Below, piece after piece: positions 51,623 to 59,519 of a stretch of 64,000 bases of DNA. The notes under the pieces were generated by a model. That model saw only the letters and a list, made by a program, of their open reading frames with translations, did no database searches and was not told the DNA's origin. Within the stretch, counting starts at the first letter, position 1, and every line of letters begins with the position of its first letter. The stretch comes from GCA-003244245 sp050699635 (lineage in GTDB: Bacteria; Actinomycetota; Actinomycetes; Mycobacteriales; Pseudonocardiaceae): positions 15,493 through 79,492 of the forward strand of contig JBOHFK010000009.1 in NCBI GenBank assembly GCA_050699635.1. Reading direction: 5' to 3'. The position numbers and the translations under genes were made by a program.

Positions 51623-52432
51623 TCAGCGTCGGGTTGCTCGGTCCAGGAGGTAGCGCTGTTCGGGAACGCTGAGGGTGCGTTGGGCGGCACGCTGGTAGTA
51701 CTCCCGGGCGGCGCCGCGTTCCCGGCCTCCTCGAGCAGGTGGGCACGGACGGCGTCGAGGCGATGGTGACTAGCGAGGGCGGGGTCGTCCTCGGCCGCGT
51801 CGAGCTGTTCCAGGGCGATGACCGGGCCACGGACCATGGCAACGGCGACGATGCGGTTGAGCGTGACCATCGGTCCTGGCGCGAGTGCGGCCAGCAGCTC
51901 GTAGAGCCCGAGGATCTGTCGCCAGTCGGTGTCCTCGGCATGGGTCGCCTCGTCGTGCACGGCGGCGATCGCGGCCTGTAGCTGGTAGGGGCCCGGAGCG
52001 GCGGTCGCCAGAGTCGCGGTGATCAGGTCGATGCCTTCGGTGATGGCGGTGGTGTCCCAGCGGGTGCGGTCATGCTCGGCGAGGGGGACCAGTGCTCCGT
52101 CCGGCCGGGTCCGGGCCGGGCGGCGGGCGTCGGTGAGCAGCATGAGCGCCAGCAGACCCGCGACCTCGCCGTCCTCGGGCAGCCGGGCGTGCAGTGCCCG
52201 GGTCAGGCGCAGTGCCTCCCTGGTGAGCTCGACGCGCTGCAGCGCTGCTCCTGAGCTGGCCGTATAGCCCTCGTTGAAGATCAGGTACAGCATGTGCAGC
52301 ACCGCGGGCATCCGCTGGGCCCGTTCGGCGTCGCTCGGCTCGCGGAACTGGGCTCCGCCGCCCTTGGCGGCGCAGGAGGACGCCCAGGACCTGTGGCGCG
52401 AGCTCGCGCAACAGGTCTGCCACGTCGGTCAC
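51623..52432 (-). pseudogene. ECF sigma factor (DUF6596 type), internally deleted and frameshifted
   Basis: GTG 52432 opens TDVADLLRELAPQVLGVLLRR, the start of an actinobacterial ECF sigma factor of the YciI-linked group. After LLRR the sequence jumps to REPSDAERAQRMPAVLHMLY (in another frame) and LIFNEGYTASSGAALQRVEL, the DUF6596 C-terminal domain. Regions 2 and 4 that bind polymerase and promoter are gone. A second lesion near 51721-51723 (one G missing) separates LLEEAG from ERGAAREYYQRAAQRTLSVP. The YciI-like gene just upstream overlaps its GTG, the usual pairing. Confidence 0.82.
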
Positions 52433-52635
52433 AGGTCCAGGCTGCTCATATCGAGCACCGGGCGCACCTCCACCAGGCCCCACACGGCGTCGGGCACCCG
52501 CGCGGCGATCTCCACTGCCCGGTCGGCCGACTCGCACTCGACGAGGTAGAACCCGGCCAGGTGCTCCTTCACCTCAGCAAACGGGCCGTCGCTGGTGATC
52601 GTCGCTCCGTCGCGGACCGTGACGCGCTTGGCCAA
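52429..52635 (-). pseudogene. YciI-family protein, N-terminally truncated
   Basis: The visible 68 residues, AKRVTVRDGATITSDGPFAE, VKEHLAGFYLVECESADRAV and GLVEVRPVLDMSSL, are the C-terminal part of a YCII-related protein (DGPFAExKE motif). Normal members have about 110-120 residues, and the first about 45, including the conserved His and Asp, are absent. A short inverted repeat (TGTCGAG/CTCGACA) lies at the break. The stop overlaps the sigma-factor start, as in intact YciI-sigma operons. Confidence 0.75.
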
Positions 52636-52728
52636 CGCCGGATCGGCGAGACCCTTCTGCTGCCCGTGTGTCGAGGCTGGCGTGCTGGTCTCGACACCCC
52701 GGTGGAGGCGCCCGATGAAGGGGACACG

Positions 52729-53082
52729 ATGACAACCGAGACGATCACCCGGGACGAGAGCGAGATCCGCGCGGTACTGGCAGAGGTAGCGGCCGCGATC
52801 GAGGCCCGCGACGCCGACCGCCTGATGGCCGCCTACTCCGCCGACGCCGTACGTTTCGGTCTGGCGCCGCCACTGCTACAGAAGCAGGGAACCGCCTACG
52901 GTGACGCGGAAGGCATGCGGAACTGGTTCGCCACGTTCGACGGTCCGCCCGAGGTCGAGTCCCGCGACCTGGTGGTGACCGCCGACGGGGACGTGGCGTT
53001 CACCTATGCGCTGACCCGGCTCACCGCAACACCGTTCTACATGGACGGCACGTTCGCTGCGGCAGTCGATCTCGAGCCCTGA
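52729..53082 (+). CDS. SnoaL/ketosteroid-isomerase-like protein with in-frame deletion
   Basis: The 117-residue NTF2-fold protein starts at ATG 52729: TTETITRDESEIRAVLAEVA and AAIEARDADRLMAAYSADAV. It keeps PEVESRDLVVTADGDVAF but goes straight from YALTRLTAT to PFYMDGTFAAAVDLEP. Homologues have about 30 more residues there (a strand pair ending in an H-E-H-x-S-x-P element), so a segment has been removed without a frame change. It probably cannot fold normally. Genes of this family often accompany YciI and sigma-factor pairs. Confidence 0.7.
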   Translation: MTTETITRDESEIRAVLAEVAAAIEARDADRLMAAYSADAVRFGLAPPLLQKQGTAYGDAEGMRNWFATFDGPPEVESRDLVVTADGDVAFTYALTRLTATPFYMDGTFAAAVDLEP

Positions 53083-53117
53083 TACTCCCCCGGGGGAACT
53101 CGGCGGCACCAGAGCCC

Positions 53118-53153
53118 CGTTGACCCGCCAGATGTCGCCATGTTTGCGCGGCC
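53118..53153 (+). repeat. 36-bp interspersed repeat, copy 2
   Basis: This is copy 2 of the element at 50111-50146, in the same orientation. It is intergenic, upstream of the RHH/Doc pair and downstream of the SnoaL-like gene. Confidence 0.8.
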
Positions 53154-53186
53154 GTAGAGCACATGCCCCGGCACTCAGCGAAGATC

Positions 53187-53213
53187 ATGGTAGCAATATG
53201 GTAGCATTCTGGC
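53187..53213 (+). promoter_or_regulatory. Direct repeats before the RHH/Doc operon
   Basis: ATGGTAGCA occurs at 53187-53195 and 53198-53206, an 11-bp phase fitting two ribbon-helix-helix dimers. No ribosome site is visible before ATG 53214, so the mRNA may have a very short leader. Confidence 0.5.
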
Positions 53214-53420
53214 ATGGCGATGACACTTCGACCCGACGAGCAGCTGGCTGAGGCGCTGCGCCAGCAGGCTGAGCGCGAAGGTCGTTCCCAGAGCGCGGTA
53301 GCCCTGGACGCCATCGCAGAGTACGTGGCGCGCCGGGCGCATCAGGCCCGGGTCGGGCGCGTTCTCGACCGGGTGCTCGCCGAGGAAGACGGGGTGCTCA
53401 GACGTCTCGGTGAGATCTGA
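53214..53420 (+). CDS. Ribbon-helix-helix antitoxin
   Basis: The 68-residue protein MAMTLRPDEQLAEALRQQAE, REGRSQSAVALDAIAEYVAR has the RHH layout (beta strand MTLRPDEQ, then two helices, with GRSQSAVALDAIAEY as helix B). The C-terminal tail VGRVLDRVLAEEDGVLRRLG would neutralise the toxin. Its stop overlaps the toxin start (TGATG). It should bind the direct repeats upstream and autorepress. Confidence 0.85.
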   Translation: MAMTLRPDEQLAEALRQQAEREGRSQSAVALDAIAEYVARRAHQARVGRVLDRVLAEEDGVLRRLGEI

Positions 53421-53806
53421 TGACCGAGTATCTGATCAAGGACGACCTGCTCGAGATCGCCGCCCGAGCATGCGGGCCGGGAGCCTTGATCCGCGACCAT
53501 GGGCTCCTCGAAGCTGCGATAATCCGCCCGCAAGCCTCGGCGTTCGGCCAGGACGCCTACCCGGACGTACACGTCAAGGCCGCCGCGCTGCTGCACTCGC
53601 TGGTCCGTAACCACGCCTTGGTCGACGGGAACAAGCGTCTCGCATGGGCGGCCTGCAGGGTGTTCCTCGGCCTCAACGATCAGTGGCTCACCGGGGCGAC
53701 CGAGGACGATCGGGTCGAGTTTGTCGTGGCGGTGGCGTCCGGGGAACTGGCCGACCTGGAGAAGATCGCTGAGCGGTTGCGTTACTGGTCGGCGGGTTCG
53801 CCCTGA
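53420..53806 (+). CDS. doc: Doc-family (Fic fold) toxin
   Basis: The 128-residue protein has the Doc form of the Fic motif at residues 65-73, HALVDGNKR, and the upstream stretch YLIKDDLLEIAARACGPGAL with EAAIIRPQASAFGQDAYPDV. Doc proteins phosphorylate elongation factor Tu and stop translation. The pairing with an RHH antitoxin rather than Phd is common in actinobacteria. Both genes are intact, making this one of two complete toxin-antitoxin units in the window. Confidence 0.9.
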   Translation: MTEYLIKDDLLEIAARACGPGALIRDHGLLEAAIIRPQASAFGQDAYPDVHVKAAALLHSLVRNHALVDGNKRLAWAACRVFLGLNDQWLTGATEDDRVEFVVAVASGELADLEKIAERLRYWSAGSP

Positions 53807-53868
53807 CCGGGCTTACCGGCGAGATCGGGACAAGCCCCCGGACGACCCCTCCGATTGACGCCAAAAGA

Positions 53869-55017
53869 TCACAAAGCGGATTGGGCGACTTCGCCTTTGA
53901 GCAGGTCAGCGAAGGTGAAGGTGCCGGTAGGCTGATCGTTCTCACCGAGCAGGTAGAGCCGTTTGACGGCGACCAGCACGCCCTCGGCGATCACGTCACG
54001 ACTCGCCGGATCCAGCAGCGTGCGGCGATCCCCAGAGTTGGTCAGATAGCCCAGCTCGATACGGACCGCGGGCATCTGGGTCAGCCGCAGCAGCTCCCAG
54101 GTCTTGGGGTGGGTGCGGCAGTCGAGCATCCCGGTGCGGGAGGTCAGCTCGCGCTGGATGAACTGGGCCAGCGCCTCACCCACGGTGGAGGTCACGCCGG
54201 TGCCGGTGCCGAAGTGGTACGTCGCCACCCCGTGCGCCAGTGCGGTGCGATGGCTGTCGGTGTGCAGCGACAGCACGAGATCGGCGCGGGTGATGTTGGC
54301 GAAGGCGGCCCGCTCCGCCTCGGTGGGGCAGGTGTCCGGGCCGCGGGACAGCACCGGCCGCATCCCGGTCGCCGCCATCCGGCCGGCCAGCCGCTGGGCC
54401 AGGTCCCACATCAGGGCTGCCTCGACCGCGCCGTCCACCACGATGCCCCGATGCACACCACCGAGGCACGGATCGATCATGATCCGCTTGCCGCGCAACG
54501 CCGGACCTGCCCGGCGCAGGAGTTCCTGCTCGCGCAGCAGCACCGGCCGGCCACCGCGCACCTTGGGTTGCAGCTGGTGCAGGGCGCGGATGGTGGCCGG
54601 CCCGCATATCCCGTCCACCAGCAGGCCGTAGTCACGCTGGAAGCCACGCAGCGCCACCTCGGTCTGCAGACCGAAGATCCCGTCTGCGCGGTAGGCGTCG
54701 TAGCCCAATTCGAGCAGACGTTCCTGCAGCGTGCACACGTCATCGCCGCGCAACGGGCGGGTGACGACGTAGCTGAGGATCCGGCAGCCGAGGTCCAGCC
54801 GGGCGTCGCACAGCGCCTGGTAGGTGGCCAGCCCCACCACCCCATCGGTGATCAGGCCGCGGCGCTGCTGGAAGGCGCGCACCGCGTGTTCGACGGCGAG
54901 GTCGAAGCCCTCAGCAGCCACCGCGCTCGATGATTTTGGGAGCAAACCTTCAGAGGTCAGCATCGCTCGTAGCTGCGCCACCGCAGATCCGGTGTCGCCA
55001 CGGCGCAGCAACTGCAT
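53869..55017 (-). CDS. cwlM: CwlM-like amidase-fold regulator of peptidoglycan synthesis
   Basis: The 382-residue protein has two peptidoglycan-binding repeats (residues about 1-85, LLRRGDTGSAVAQLRAML, and 95-160, CTLQERLLELGYDAYRADG) followed by an amidase_3 domain (KRIMIDPCLGGVHRG, SLHTDSHRTALAHGVATYH, RIELGYLTNSGDRR). The first zinc ligand of true amidases is His in DPGHGG; here the motif reads DPCLGG. This agrees with CwlM acting mainly as a regulator (in mycobacteria it stimulates MurA and interacts with MurJ). The order cwlM-trxA-trxB-murJ is the conserved one. Confidence 0.9.
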   Translation of the reverse strand: MQLLRRGDTGSAVAQLRAMLTSEGLLPKSSSAVAAEGFDLAVEHAVRAFQQRRGLITDGVVGLATYQALCDARLDLGCRILSYVVTRPLRGDDVCTLQERLLELGYDAYRADGIFGLQTEVALRGFQRDYGLLVDGICGPATIRALHQLQPKVRGGRPVLLREQELLRRAGPALRGKRIMIDPCLGGVHRGIVVDGAVEAALMWDLAQRLAGRMAATGMRPVLSRGPDTCPTEAERAAFANITRADLVLSLHTDSHRTALAHGVATYHFGTGTGVTSTVGEALAQFIQRELTSRTGMLDCRTHPKTWELLRLTQMPAVRIELGYLTNSGDRRTLLDPASRDVIAEGVLVAVKRLYLLGENDQPTGTFTFADLLKGEVAQSAL

Positions 55018-55142
55018 TCAGCCTCACTTCTCATCGGCGCGCGGGACAACGGGTTCATCCCGCCGTGCAGGACGCGTCCCCAGGGTAATCGGTTGCTTGC
55101 AGCGGGTGAACCCGCATGGGTAGTTACCCGGTTGCGCGGTGA

Positions 55143-55472
55143 TCAGGCCAGGTAGTCGGCGAGATCCTCGAGTAGCGCGGCCTTGGGCTTGGCGCCGACG
55201 ATCTGCTTCACCGGCTCACCACCCTTGAACACGATCATCGTCGGGATCGACATGATCTTGTATTCCCGGGCGACGTTGGGGTTGGCGTCGATGTCCATCT
55301 TCGCGATGGTGATCTCGCTGTGCTCCGAGGCGATCTCCTCGAGCACCGGTGCCACCATCTTGCACGGGCCGCACCAGGTCGCCCAGAAGTCCACCAGCAC
55401 CGGCTTGTCGCTGCCGAGCACATCGTCGGCGAACGACTGGTCGGTCACGATCACGGTCGACTTGTCTGCCAT
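55143..55472 (-). CDS. trxA: Thioredoxin
   Basis: The 109-residue protein reads MADKSTVIVTDQSFADDVLG, DFWATWCGPCKMVAPVLEEI with the WCGPC active site (Cys34, Cys37), the cis-Pro in SIPTMIVFKGG, and the final LEDLADYLA. It is the general protein disulfide reductant and the substrate of the thioredoxin reductase encoded just upstream. The start is ATG 55472 after GGAGATGAC. Length and sequence are fully typical. Confidence 0.97.
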   Translation of the reverse strand: MADKSTVIVTDQSFADDVLGSDKPVLVDFWATWCGPCKMVAPVLEEIASEHSEITIAKMDIDANPNVAREYKIMSIPTMIVFKGGEPVKQIVGAKPKAALLEDLADYLA

Positions 55473-55535
55473 GTCATCTCCTGTGTGCGGGACCCGCTGC
55501 TGTTGAAAAATCACTGTTGGTAGCGATCTGGATGA

Positions 55536-56519
55536 TCAGGATGTGGTGCCGTACCCGCCGCCGACGAACTCGGCGGCCATTTGAGCGCGCTCATCGACGG
55601 CGTGCTCGGCCAGCCAGCGCTCCACGTCGATCGCGGCCGAACAGCCGGTGCCGGCGGCGGTCACGGCCTGCCGGTAGGTCCGGTCGACCAGGTCACCGGC
55701 GGCGAACACGCCCGCTACGGTGGTCGCTGTGGTCGGCGTGAACACCAGCACGTAGCCGTCGGCGTCGGTGTCCACTTGACCGCGGACCAGGTCGCTGCGC
55801 GGGTCGTGCCCGACGGCCACGAACATCCCGGTGACGTCCAGGGTGGAGCCATCCGACAGCGCCAGGCCGCTGACCCCGCCGTCGCCGAGCACCTGCTCGA
55901 CCGTCACCCCGGTACGCCAGCTGATCTTGTCGTTGTTCCGGGCCCGCTCAAGCATGATCTTCGAGGCGCGGAATTCGGCGCGCCGGTGCACCACGGTCAC
56001 CGACCGGGCGAAGCGGGTGAGGAAGGTGGCCTCCTCCATCGCCGAGTCGCCGCCGCCGATGACGGCGATGTCCTGGTCGCGGAAGAAGAACCCGTCACAG
56101 GTGGCGCACGAGCTCACGCCGCGGCCCAGCAACTCCTGCTCACCGGGAACGTTGAGGTAGCGGGGCTGCGCGCCCATCGCGAGGATCACCGACCGGGCCA
56201 GGTAGGTGGTCTGGTCGACCATGACCCGCTTGATGTCACCGGCCAGCTCGACCGACGTCACATCCTTGCACTGCAGCTCGGCGCCGAAGCGTTCGGCTTG
56301 CGTGCGGAACTGCTCCATCAGGTCCGGGCCCATGATCCCGTCGCGGAATCCCGGGTAGTTCTCCACCTCGGTGGTGGTCATCAGGGCGCCGCCGTACTGG
56401 CTGCCCTCGAAGATCAGCGGCTCCAGCTGGGCCCGCGCGGTGTAGATCGCTGCGGTGTAACCCGCTGGACCCGACCCGATGATGATGACGTCCCGGATCT
56501 GCTCACTCACATTGGCCAC
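55536..56519 (-). CDS. trxB: Thioredoxin reductase
   Basis: The 327-residue low-molecular-weight flavoprotein has FAD site VIIIGSGPAGYTAAIYTARA, redox pair CATCDGFF (Cys138, Cys141), NADPH site VIGGGDSAMEEATFL and VVHRRAEFRASK, and the FAD-closing AAGDLVDRTYRQAVTAAGTG. It reduces thioredoxin with NADPH. It is followed by trxA after 63 bp on the same strand. The gene is intact. In relatives sigM and its anti-sigma gene stand between murJ and trxB, but here other genes take that place. Confidence 0.97.
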   Translation of the reverse strand: MANVSEQIRDVIIIGSGPAGYTAAIYTARAQLEPLIFEGSQYGGALMTTTEVENYPGFRDGIMGPDLMEQFRTQAERFGAELQCKDVTSVELAGDIKRVMVDQTTYLARSVILAMGAQPRYLNVPGEQELLGRGVSSCATCDGFFFRDQDIAVIGGGDSAMEEATFLTRFARSVTVVHRRAEFRASKIMLERARNNDKISWRTGVTVEQVLGDGGVSGLALSDGSTLDVTGMFVAVGHDPRSDLVRGQVDTDADGYVLVFTPTTATTVAGVFAAGDLVDRTYRQAVTAAGTGCSAAIDVERWLAEHAVDERAQMAAEFVGGGYGTTS

Positions 56520-56579
56520 AACACGATCCTACGGATCGATGTTCCCCGCGCCGAACTGACCGCGTCCCGGGTACCCGGG

Positions 56580-57248
56580 TCACACCACGACGGCGGGCGT
56601 GGCGGCGCCACGCGCGCTGGGCCGTACCGACAGGTAGGCCTCGGCCGCCGCCGCGTGGAGCAGGAATGCCAGCCAGAACCCGACACCGAAGCTGTCCTGC
56701 ATCGACATCAATCCGAACCCTTGGAACAGCCCGATCCAGACCCGGATCGTGCCGACTGCCAGCCCGGTGGCGAAGGCCCGGATCATCCATCGGCGGTGCC
56801 GGGCCACCTCACCGCGCTTGATGGCCACGAACGCGGTGATCAGCGCCACGATGAAGTAGCTGCCGAACACGACCGTGGCGCTCGCTTCCAGCAGGCCGCC
56901 GAACGGGAACAGGGTCCCGTAGATGATCGCGAAGATCCCCGCCGTGACGCCGGCCAGCAGTACCACCCGGCCCATCCGCCGGTGCACGGTGAAGTGCCGT
57001 TCCCGGAAGCTGCGGGACAGCTGGACCGGCGCGCCCACCAGGTAGATGACACCGGGCAGGATGTGCACGTAGGCCAGCACCGGGTGCAGCGCGTAACTAT
57101 GATCGGGCGAGTCCTCGGAGGGCACCGTCCCGGCGGCGACATTGGGCCAGTCCACGGCAACTCGCCGGGCGGCGAACACTAAAACGATCAGGATCAAGAA
57201 GACCAGCGCCGTCCACACGGCCCCGGTACGCACCCGACCTGACGCCAC
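56580..57248 (-). CDS. DUF2306-type membrane protein
   Basis: The 222-residue protein from GTG 57248 has seven likely helices, beginning VWTALVFLILIVLVFAARRV. The family's marks are HPVLAYVHILPGVIYLVGAP with a conserved His, RHFTVHRRMGRVVLLAG and ARHRRWMIRAFATGLA. DUF2306 proteins are polytopic membrane proteins with conserved His residues and no settled function. It sits between trxB and a GNAT gene, where other actinobacteria have sigM, and appears intact. Confidence 0.8.
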   Translation of the reverse strand: MASGRVRTGAVWTALVFLILIVLVFAARRVAVDWPNVAAGTVPSEDSPDHSYALHPVLAYVHILPGVIYLVGAPVQLSRSFRERHFTVHRRMGRVVLLAGVTAGIFAIIYGTLFPFGGLLEASATVVFGSYFIVALITAFVAIKRGEVARHRRWMIRAFATGLAVGTIRVWIGLFQGFGLMSMQDSFGVGFWLAFLLHAAAAEAYLSVRPSARGAATPAVVV

Positions 57249-57328
57249 GCCAGGGAGCCTACGGCCGGCTAGAGCACCCGCCAAACGGTTTAATGTCCGA
57301 ATTGTCAGCGCGGTGGTGCCGTCCCTCC

Positions 57329-57358
57329 GTCGTCACGGTCCAGGTCGTCACGGTCCAG
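57329..57358 (+). repeat. 15-bp tandem duplication upstream of the GNAT gene
   Basis: GTCGTCACGGTCCAG is repeated twice without a gap (57329-57343 and 57344-57358). It lies between ATTGTCAG (57301-57308) and its inverse CTGACAAT (57372-57379), so the leader can fold. Confidence 0.8.
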
Positions 57359-57405
57359 CCGCATCCGCGGACTGACAATCTGCCGTCTGTGGCAGCGTGG
57401 GGACC

Positions 57406-57927
57406 ATGGCTGTCCGACGGGTCCAGGAGTCCGACATTGAGGCCGTGGTTGCGCTGGTACACGAGCTCGCGGGCTACGAGCGGGCCAGCGAGCACTGCCG
57501 GTTGACCGCAGCGCAGCTGCGGGAGGCGCTGTTCGGTGCGCAGCCCGCGCTGTTCGGGCATATCGGGGAGCAGGACGGCGATGTGGCCGGAGTCGCGCTG
57601 TGGTTCCTGAACTTCTCCACCTGGGACGGCGTGCATGGGATCTACCTGGAGGACCTGTTCGTGCGGCCGCAACACCGGGGAGCGGGCCTGGGCCGCGAGC
57701 TGCTGGCTGCCCTGGCCGCAGAGTGCGTGCGCCACGGCTACTCCCGGCTGCAGTGGGCGGTGCTCGACTGGAACGAACCCGCGATCGGCTTCTATCGCCG
57801 CCTAGGCGCAACACCGATGCAGGACTGGACCGTATTCCGCCTCGACGGCCCCGCCCTCACCGCACTAGCCGCTCCCAGTGGTCGCCCTCATCCTCCCGAA
57901 CTCGACAGCAGGGCTGTCAGAGCTTGA
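57406..57927 (+). CDS. GNAT acetyltransferase (SSAT-like)
   Basis: The 173-residue protein reads MAVRRVQESDIEAVVALVHE, LAGYERASEHC and the acetyl-CoA motif LEDLFVRPQHRGAGLGRELL, then LQWAVLDWNEPAIGFYRRLG. This pattern (ExLFVxPxxRGxGxGxxLL, WNxPAIxFYxxLGA) is that of diamine or thialysine N-acetyltransferases, so small amines are likely substrates. The start is ATG 57406 or GTG 57397. Its last codons form part of the terminator hairpin shared in sequence with that after the other GNAT gene. Confidence 0.85.
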   Translation: MAVRRVQESDIEAVVALVHELAGYERASEHCRLTAAQLREALFGAQPALFGHIGEQDGDVAGVALWFLNFSTWDGVHGIYLEDLFVRPQHRGAGLGRELLAALAAECVRHGYSRLQWAVLDWNEPAIGFYRRLGATPMQDWTVFRLDGPALTALAAPSGRPHPPELDSRAVRA

Positions 57928-57959
57928 TCAAAATAGCCGTGCTGTCGAGTTCGGGAGGA
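57891..57959. terminator. 25-bp-arm hairpin between convergent GNAT and pseudokinase
   Basis: Arms 57891-57915 and 57935-57959 pair at 24 of 25 positions around a 19-base loop. The left arm overlaps the 3' end of the GNAT coding region. Twenty-two bases (57894-57915) are identical to 20531-20552. Confidence 0.85.
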
Positions 57960-57969
57960 ATAGGGCGAT

Positions 57970-59517
57970 CTAGGTGGCGCGTTGCTGGATTTGGAGATCG
58001 CTGAGCTTGGATTGGTGGTGGCCGCTCCCGCCGCTGAGGTTGGTGATCCAGACGAGCAGGTAGCGGGTTGGGGGGGCGGCTCGTAGGGGGATCTGGTTGT
58101 TGCCCGATTCGAGGGTGGCGGTGCCGATCAGGGTGGTCTGGTCCAGTCGCGCAGTAGGGGAGGTTGCGGCCCGGATCTCCAGAATGGTGCCTGCGCTCGG
58201 TGACACCACGGTCACCGAGGCCGGGGAGATGGGTGTGTCGAAGCTCAGCATCACGCCGAGCCCCTTCTTGTAGGCGGGGAACTGCTGGAAGTAGGAGTCG
58301 GTGGACCAGCCGGTGTTCGGATTGCCGTCCACCAGCTTGCCGACGTCGCGCTGGTGGTCGGGGCTGCCCAGACCCGAGGGGTCGTAGACCGTCAACTTGG
58401 TGACCCGGACCGGCGCGGACAGGACGGGCGGCGGGGCAGGCGCCTTGCTGTCGGGGGCGGACCCGGCGACGACCAGAGGTGCCCCACCGGTGTCGGTGAA
58501 CACCGACACCACCTGCATGCCCCCGTATCCGATGATCATGAGGGTGGCGGCGCCCAGCACCGTCATCGACACGCCGAACTTGATCCGGCGAAGGCGCTGC
58601 GCCTGCCGCGGGTCTATGGCACGGCCGTCCGCGGAGAACAGATCGTCTGGACTCGAGGCGTTGAACTCGAGCACCTGCGCTACGGCGGACCCGGTGTGCA
58701 CGCCGCCGCCGGTGCCGGCACCGGCGATACATCGCAGCGCCAACGTGGCCAGCTCCACCGGTATCTCGGGCCGCAGGGTAGCCGGGCTGATCGGTGAGCC
58801 GTCCGCACCCAGTGGGGCGGGCGGCAGGCTGGTCGACCCGTGGGGCAGCGGCCAGCATCCGGTGAGCAGTAGATACAGCATCGCCCCCAGGCCGCGGATG
58901 TCGTCCCGGGCACCGATGGTGGGAGACGGGCCGGGGAAGGCGAGCCGGGCCTGGCGATCGGGCGCCACCCGGATCCGGTCCGGGTGGTCACAGCCCAGCA
59001 CCAGACCCGCGCCGTGCGCGGCGTCGACCGCAGCCGCCAGCGGCACCAGAATCCGGGCCGCCAGCGGCGGTGGCAGGGGCCCGTTGTCCAGCAGTTCCAC
59101 CAGGGTCCAGCCCGGCGTCCACTCCGCGACAACCACCGCGACGACGACCCCGGCGTCAGTGAGCTCGGGCTCCAGGACGTCGAGCACCCGTGCCGCGCCG
59201 GCCACTTCGAGACGAGCACACCGCAACGCCCGGGCGACGGCGGACCGGATCTGGGTCAGCGCCACCGGATCCTGCGGCGCGGCGGTGAACAGGCTCAGTG
59301 CGACGTCCCGGTCGAGCACCACGTCGCGGCCGCGCCACAGCCGCACCGAGCACCGGTCGTCGCGGCCGACCTCGGAGAGCAGCCGGTAACGACCCTGGCC
59401 GAGAACGTATCCAGGAGCCGGCCACGGGGGAAGGGAACGCTGTGTCCCCGTGGATTCGCTCACCGTGATGTCCCTCTTTCTGGGACGCTCTTCGGATTTC
59501 TCGTCGACAACCGTCAA
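57970..59517 (-). CDS. MurJ-associated membrane pseudokinase
   Basis: The 515-residue protein has a Ser/Thr kinase-like domain (residues about 38-270; YVLGQGRYRLLSEVG, LLDNGPLPPPLAARILVPLA, ARDDIRGLGAMLYLLLTGCW). It lacks HRD and DFG catalytic motifs: AAHGAGLVLGCDHPDRIRV stands at the catalytic loop. One membrane helix (GVSMTVLGAATLMIIGYGGM) and an extracytoplasmic discoidin-like beta domain follow (LVDGNPNTGWSTDSYF). In Mycobacterium the equivalent domains are fused to MurJ and recruit FhaA when phosphorylated. Here they are a separate gene starting at TTG 59517, 2 bp after the murJ stop, with CAGGAG upstream. Confidence 0.88.
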   Translation of the reverse strand: MTVVDEKSEERPRKRDITVSESTGTQRSLPPWPAPGYVLGQGRYRLLSEVGRDDRCSVRLWRGRDVVLDRDVALSLFTAAPQDPVALTQIRSAVARALRCARLEVAGAARVLDVLEPELTDAGVVVAVVVAEWTPGWTLVELLDNGPLPPPLAARILVPLAAAVDAAHGAGLVLGCDHPDRIRVAPDRQARLAFPGPSPTIGARDDIRGLGAMLYLLLTGCWPLPHGSTSLPPAPLGADGSPISPATLRPEIPVELATLALRCIAGAGTGGGVHTGSAVAQVLEFNASSPDDLFSADGRAIDPRQAQRLRRIKFGVSMTVLGAATLMIIGYGGMQVVSVFTDTGGAPLVVAGSAPDSKAPAPPPVLSAPVRVTKLTVYDPSGLGSPDHQRDVGKLVDGNPNTGWSTDSYFQQFPAYKKGLGVMLSFDTPISPASVTVVSPSAGTILEIRAATSPTARLDQTTLIGTATLESGNNQIPLRAAPPTRYLLVWITNLSGGSGHHQSKLSDLQIQQRAT

Positions 59518-59519
59518 GC

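Noticed and set aside
50557..52311. A 584-codon minus-strand frame joining sigma-factor sequence to antisense of pip
   Set aside because: Only its first about 195 residues match a family; the rest is antisense to the intact iminopeptidase. The extension results from a one-base deletion near 51722.
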